9,425 nucleotides of DNA. It comes from REBR01 sp033721915 (lineage in GTDB: Bacteria > Pseudomonadota > Gammaproteobacteria > Pseudomonadales > Oleiphilaceae). Location: contig JAWWAC010000087.1 of NCBI GenBank assembly GCA_033721915.1, positions 1 through 9,425 on the forward strand. Direction: 5' to 3'. Each line of letters begins with the position of its first letter. Within the stretch, counting starts at the first letter, position 1. The position numbers were made by a program, and so were the translations under genes. This document shows, one piece after another, positions 6,028 to 9,425 of this stretch. The notes beneath the pieces were generated by a model that worked only from the letters and a program-made list of their open reading frames with translations, was not told where the DNA came from and did no database searches.

Positions 6028-7470
6028 ATGGCTGACAAATACGACATCATCGTCATTGGCTCTGGACCCGGCGGCTACGTGGCCGCCATCCGTGCCGCGC
6101 AACTGGGCATGAAAGTCGCCTGCGTGGAAGGCTGGCTGGATGACAAGGACAAGCAGGTCCTCGGCGGCACCTGCCTGAACGTGGGCTGCATCCCCTCCAA
6201 GGCACTGCTGGAGATCTCCCACAAGTACGAGGAGGCCAAGCACGGCTTTGAGCACCAGGGCCTGATCGCCGGCAACCTGGATGTGGACGTGCCGAAGATG
6301 ATGGCACACAAGGAACAGATCGTGGGCAACCTCACCGGCGGCATTGCCGGTCTGTTCAAATCCAACGGTGTGACGCCCATTACCGGATGGGGCACCGTGC
6401 TGAGCAAGAAGCAGGTGTCCGTGAAGGACAAGGACGGCAAAGAGACCGTCTATGAAGCGGACAACATTATCCTCGCCACCGGCTCCCGCGCCATCGAGAT
6501 TCCACCGGCCAAGTTCGATAATGACCGCATCGTGGACAGCACCGGGGCACTGGAATTCCAGGAAGTGCCCAAGCGGGTGGGTGTCATCGGCGCCGGTGTC
6601 ATCGGACTGGAGCTGGGCAGCGTCTGGTCCCGCCTGGGCTCCGAGGTGACGGTGCTGGAAGCCCAGGAGAAGTTCCTGCCGGCGGTGGATCAGACCATCG
6701 CCAAAGATGCCCTCAAGCATTTCAAGAAGCAGGGCCTGGACATCAAGCTCAAGTCCCGTCTCACCGGCACCGAGATCAAGCGCAACCTGGTGTACGTCCA
6801 CTACGAGGACGCCGACGGCAAGGAGCAGCAGTTCAAGTGCGACCGCCTGATTGTGGCCGTTGGCCGTACGCCTAACAGCGAGCACCTGTTCTCCTCGGAC
6901 TCCGGTGTGAACCTGGACGAACGGGGCTTTGTGTTTGTGGACGACGAGTGCCTCACCAGCGTACCGGGCATCTACGCCATCGGTGACCTGGTGCGCGGCC
7001 CCATGCTCGCCCACAAGGCCTCGGAAGAGGGCATCATGGTGGTGGACCGCATCGCCGGCGAAAAGACCGAAGTGAATTACGACTGCATTCCCAACGTCAT
7101 CTACACCCATCCCGAACTGGCCTGGGTGGGGCAGACGGAAGAAGAGCTCAAGGCGGAAGGCGAACCCTACAAAGTGGGTACCTTTCCCTTTTCCGCCAAT
7201 GGCCGTGCCATGGCGGCCAATGCCACCGAAGGCATGGTGAAAGTGATTGCCCATGAAAAGACGGATCGCATCCTGGGGGTCCATATTGTCGGCCACCAGG
7301 CCTCTGAGATGATCGCGCAGGCGGTGATCGCCATGGAATTCGGCTCCAGCGCCGAAGATCTGGCACTGACCTGCTTCGCCCATCCGACACTGTCCGAGTC
7401 CATGCACGAAGCAGCACTGAACGTCGATGGCAGGGCGATCCACAAAGCCAACCGCCGCAAGAAGAAGTAA
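6028..7470 (+). CDS. lpd: Dihydrolipoyl dehydrogenase, E3 (LpdG-type)
   Basis: FAD enzyme that reoxidises the dihydrolipoyl arm of E2 and reduces NAD+ to NADH; in many bacteria the same E3 also serves the glycine cleavage system and other 2-oxo acid dehydrogenases. Length is 480 residues. The N-terminal FAD dinucleotide fold has GSGPGG (11-16). The redox disulfide is Cys49-x4-Cys54 (GGTCLNVGC). The NAD fold has GAGVIG (189-194). A second FAD contact is YAIGD (about 317-321). The C-terminal dimerisation domain carries the catalytic dyad His453 and Glu458 in FAHPTLSE. The loop between the first strand and the disulfide (EGWLDDKDKQVLGG) is longer than in E. coli Lpd and resembles Pseudomonas LpdG. 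The C-terminus is basic (RRKKK). ATG 6028 has AGGA (6017-6020) 7 nt upstream. Its place between sucB and sucC suggests an E3 expressed with this complex, unlike E. coli, where lpd is in the pdh operon. Confidence 0.98.
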   Translation: MADKYDIIVIGSGPGGYVAAIRAAQLGMKVACVEGWLDDKDKQVLGGTCLNVGCIPSKALLEISHKYEEAKHGFEHQGLIAGNLDVDVPKMMAHKEQIVGNLTGGIAGLFKSNGVTPITGWGTVLSKKQVSVKDKDGKETVYEADNIILATGSRAIEIPPAKFDNDRIVDSTGALEFQEVPKRVGVIGAGVIGLELGSVWSRLGSEVTVLEAQEKFLPAVDQTIAKDALKHFKKQGLDIKLKSRLTGTEIKRNLVYVHYEDADGKEQQFKCDRLIVAVGRTPNSEHLFSSDSGVNLDERGFVFVDDECLTSVPGIYAIGDLVRGPMLAHKASEEGIMVVDRIAGEKTEVNYDCIPNVIYTHPELAWVGQTEEELKAEGEPYKVGTFPFSANGRAMAANATEGMVKVIAHEKTDRILGVHIVGHQASEMIAQAVIAMEFGSSAEDLALTCFAHPTLSESMHEAALNVDGRAIHKANRRKKK

Positions 7471-7492
7471 GCGGCGTCCACAAACACCATAA

Positions 7493-7505
7493 CCAACAGG
7501 GTTGG
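7493..7505 (+). promoter_or_regulatory. Small hairpin presenting the sucC Shine-Dalgarno
   Basis: CCAAC (7493-7497) and GTTGG (7501-7505) are perfect complements around the 3-nt loop AGG (7498-7500). The best Shine-Dalgarno for sucC, AGGG (7498-7501), 8 nt before ATG 7510, lies in the loop and the first base of the 3' arm. Such folding could tune sucC initiation. The stem is only 5 bp with a tight loop, so it may be unimportant. Confidence 0.3.
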
Positions 7506-7509
7506 AACT

Positions 7510-8679
7510 ATGAATCTGCACGAGTACCAGGGTAAACAGCTGTTTGCCGAGTACGGGTTGCCCGTCTCAGAGGGCATTGCCTGTGACAGCGCGGAAGAAG
7601 CTGTTGCCGCCGCCGACAGGATCGGTGGCTCACGGTGGGTGGTCAAGGCCCAGGTTCACGCCGGTGGCCGGGGCAAGGCCGGAGGCGTCAAGCTGGTGGA
7701 CAACAAGGATGCCATCCGCGACTTTGCCAACCAGTGGCTGGGCAAGAACCTGGTGACTTTCCAGACCGACGAGAAAGGCCAGCCGGTCAGCAAGATCCTG
7801 GTGGAGTCCCTCACGGACATCGACCAGGAGCTGTACCTGGGCGCTGTGGTGGACAGGGCCTCGCGCCGTGTGGTTTTCATGGCCTCCACAGAGGGTGGCG
7901 TGGAAATCGAGAAAGTCGCCGAAGAGACCCCTGAGAAAATCATCAAGGCGGAAATCGACCCGCTGGTGGGCGCTCAGCCCTACCAGGGCCGTGAACTGGC
8001 CTTTGCACTGGGCCTGAAAGGGGACCAGATCAAGCAGTTCGTGAAGATCTTCCTGGGCCTGTCCCAGCTCTTTCACGAGAAAGACCTGGCGCTGATCGAG
8101 ATCAACCCGCTGGTGGTCACCAGCGAAGGCAACCTGCACTGCCTGGACGCCAAACTGGGTGCCGACGGCAACGCCCTGTACCGCCAGAAGCAGCTGCAGT
8201 CCATGCGCGACCCCTCCCAGGAAGACGAGCGGGAAGCCCACGCGGCGCGCTTTGAGCTCAACTACGTGGCACTGGACGGCAACATCGGCTGCATGGTCAA
8301 TGGCGCCGGTCTGGCCATGGGCACCATGGACATCATCAAGCTTCACGGTGGCCAGCCAGCCAACTTCCTGGACGTGGGTGGCGGTGCCACCAAGGAGCGG
8401 GTGGCCGAGGCCTTCAAGATCATCCTCTCCGACAGCAGCGTCAAGGCGGTGCTGGTGAACATCTTTGGCGGCATCGTCCGCTGCGACATGATCGCCGAAG
8501 GCATTATCGGCGCCGTGGAAGAGGTGGGCGTCAAGGTCCCCGTGGTGGTCCGGCTGGAAGGCAACAATGCCGAACTGGGAACCAAGAAGCTGGCTGACAG
8601 CGGCCTCAACATCATCGCCGCCAACAGCCTCACTCACGCGGCCGAGCAAGTGGTCGCCGCCGCCGGAGGTGCACAATGA
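7510..8679 (+). CDS. sucC: Succinyl-CoA synthetase (ADP-forming type), beta subunit
   Basis: Beta subunit of the ligase that converts succinyl-CoA, phosphate and NDP to succinate, CoA and NTP; it binds the nucleotide and, with SucD, the CoA and succinate. The 389 residues compare with 388 in E. coli, and similarity runs end to end. The N-terminal ATP-grasp domain (about 1-238) has VHAGGRGKAGGVK (nucleotide loop, 49-61), and Asn199 (EINPLV) and Asp213 (CLDAKLG) match the E. coli Mg2+ ligands. The C-terminal CoA-ligase domain (about 239-389) has NGAGLAMGTMD, LDVGGGA and NIFGGIVRCD. Position 20 is Ser where E. coli has Pro; this position lies near the nucleotide site, so ADP versus GDP preference should not be assumed. 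ATG 7510 fits the conserved MNLHEYQ start. The stop TGA (8677-8679) overlaps the sucD ATG, indicating coupled translation. Confidence 0.99.
   Translation: MNLHEYQGKQLFAEYGLPVSEGIACDSAEEAVAAADRIGGSRWVVKAQVHAGGRGKAGGVKLVDNKDAIRDFANQWLGKNLVTFQTDEKGQPVSKILVESLTDIDQELYLGAVVDRASRRVVFMASTEGGVEIEKVAEETPEKIIKAEIDPLVGAQPYQGRELAFALGLKGDQIKQFVKIFLGLSQLFHEKDLALIEINPLVVTSEGNLHCLDAKLGADGNALYRQKQLQSMRDPSQEDEREAHAARFELNYVALDGNIGCMVNGAGLAMGTMDIIKLHGGQPANFLDVGGGATKERVAEAFKIILSDSSVKAVLVNIFGGIVRCDMIAEGIIGAVEEVGVKVPVVVRLEGNNAELGTKKLADSGLNIIAANSLTHAAEQVVAAAGGAQ
8665..8670 (+). promoter_or_regulatory. Strong sucD ribosome-binding site within sucC
   Basis: GGAGGT, an ideal Shine-Dalgarno, lies inside the last codons of sucC, 5 nt before ATG 8676. 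It fixes the sucD start and, with the ATGA overlap, favours equal synthesis of the two subunits of the SucCD complex. Confidence 0.85.
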
Positions 8680-9425
8680 GCGTACTGATCAACAAGGACA
8701 CCAAGGTAATCTGCCAGGGCTTCACCGGCGCACAGGGCACCTTCCACAGCGAACAGGCCATCGACTACGGCACCAAAATGGTCGGTGGCGTCAGCCCCGG
8801 CAAGGGCGGCACCGAGCACCTGGGCCTGCCGGTGTTCAACACCGTGCGTGAAGCGGTCAACCAGACCGGCGCCACCGCCAGTGTCATTTATGTGCCGGCG
8901 CCGTTCTGCAAGGACGCCATCATCGAGGCGGCGGACGCGGGCATCCAGCTGGTGGTCTGCATCACCGAAGGCATCCCCACACTGGATATGCTGGAAGTAA
9001 AGGAATACGTGGACCGCAAGGGCGTGGTCATGATCGGCCCCAACTGCCCCGGTGTCATCACCCCCGGTGAGAGCAAGATCGGCATCATGCCCGGGCATAT
9101 CCACAAGCCCGGCAAGGTGGGCATCATCTCCCGCTCAGGTACACTCACCTACGAGGCGGTCAAGCAGACCACGGACTACGGCTATGGCCAGTCCAGCTGT
9201 GTGGGTATCGGTGGCGACCCCATCCCCGGTTCCAGCTTTATCGACATGCTGGCCCTGTTCGAGAAGGACCCGGCCACCGAGGCTATCGTCATGATCGGCG
9301 AGATCGGCGGCACTGCGGAAGAAGAAGCCGCCGCCTACATCAAGGACCATGTCAGCAAGCCCGTGGTGTCCTACATCGCCGGTGTCACCGCACCCCCCGG
9401 CAAGCGCATGGGCCATGCCGGTGCC
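8676..9425 (+). CDS. sucD: Succinyl-CoA synthetase, alpha subunit (3' end outside window)
   Basis: Alpha subunit of succinyl-CoA synthetase; it binds CoA in its N-terminal Rossmann domain and carries the histidine that is transiently phosphorylated. The frame is open from ATG 8676 to the window edge, exactly 250 codons of about 289-290 expected. Seen: the conserved N-terminus (MSVLINKDTKVICQGFTG), the CoA-binding segment GTKMVGGVSPGKGG (32-45), GPNCPG (121-126), RSGTLTYE (153-160), Glu209 in IGEIGGTAEEE (E. coli Glu208 without Met), and the phosphohistidine His247 in RMGHAGA (E. coli His246 without Met), four residues from the cut. It overlaps sucC by 4 bp (ATGA) and has its own strong ribosome-binding site. 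No frameshift or unusual residue was seen in the visible part. Confidence 0.98.
   Translation, partial: MSVLINKDTKVICQGFTGAQGTFHSEQAIDYGTKMVGGVSPGKGGTEHLGLPVFNTVREAVNQTGATASVIYVPAPFCKDAIIEAADAGIQLVVCITEGIPTLDMLEVKEYVDRKGVVMIGPNCPGVITPGESKIGIMPGHIHKPGKVGIISRSGTLTYEAVKQTTDYGYGQSSCVGIGGDPIPGSSFIDMLALFEKDPATEAIVMIGEIGGTAEEEAAAYIKDHVSKPVVSYIAGVTAPPGKRMGHAGA

Noticed and set aside
5851..7521. 556-codon open frame on the - strand opposite all of lpd
   Set aside because: Its translation is His/Val/Gln/Gly-rich with no recognisable domain, and it mirrors lpd, whose G/C-ending codons remove stops from the opposite strand. lpd itself has full-length family similarity.
7630..8676. 348-codon open frame on the - strand opposite sucC
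   Set aside because: Same codon-bias shadow effect; sucC is unmistakable on the + strand and the antisense product resembles nothing.
1..9425. Mobile elements, CRISPR arrays, tRNA/rRNA genes, or a novel defence or accessory system
   Set aside because: Both strands were read for repeats, transposase-like frames and RNA gene signatures; none was seen. The window is nearly filled by seven conserved TCA-cycle genes with even codon use and no sign of insertion or transfer.

Overview
The window is a stretch of a bacterial TCA-cycle gene cluster, all on the + strand: 3' part of sdhA, then sdhB, sucA, sucB, lpd, sucC and the 5' part of sucD. The order sdhAB-sucAB-lpd-sucCD, the LpdG-type E3 between sucB and sucC, and the close match of all seven proteins to gammaproteobacterial forms suggest a gammaproteobacterium near the Pseudomonas / Halomonas / Marinobacter / Alcanivorax groups. 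The DNA is GC-rich with strong G/C preference at third codon positions. A marine or halophilic lifestyle is only a guess, based on a very charged linker in SucB. I do not name a genus.

Layout. Positions 1-1522 hold the catalytic half of succinate dehydrogenase (complex II): the C-terminal 264 residues of the flavoprotein SdhA and the complete iron-sulfur subunit SdhB, 17 bp apart. sdhC and sdhD are expected upstream, outside the window. Positions 1523-1786 form the only sizeable gene-free gap. It has a strong GC hairpin, two promoter-like hexamer pairs, and no ATG. Positions 1787-7470 encode the complete 2-oxoglutarate dehydrogenase complex: E1 (sucA), E2 (sucB) and E3 (lpd). A second GC-rich hairpin lies in the 77-bp sucB-lpd gap. 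Positions 7510-9425 encode succinyl-CoA synthetase: complete beta subunit (sucC) and the first 250 residues of alpha (sucD), which ends just after the catalytic histidine. sucC and sucD overlap by 4 bp.

The genes encode three consecutive steps. 2-Oxoglutarate is decarboxylated to succinyl-CoA (SucA-SucB-Lpd, making NADH), succinyl-CoA is converted to succinate with nucleoside triphosphate formation (SucCD), and succinate is oxidised to fumarate with electrons passing to quinone (SdhABCD). Every catalytic and cofactor residue I looked for inside the window is present, and no frameshift, pseudogene, mobile element, CRISPR array, tRNA or rRNA was seen.

I found no undescribed system: this is conserved core metabolism. 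The points worth a second look are the two intergenic hairpins, the leader before sucA, the Lys/Glu/Ser-rich linker in SucB, and a small hairpin around the sucC ribosome-binding site.
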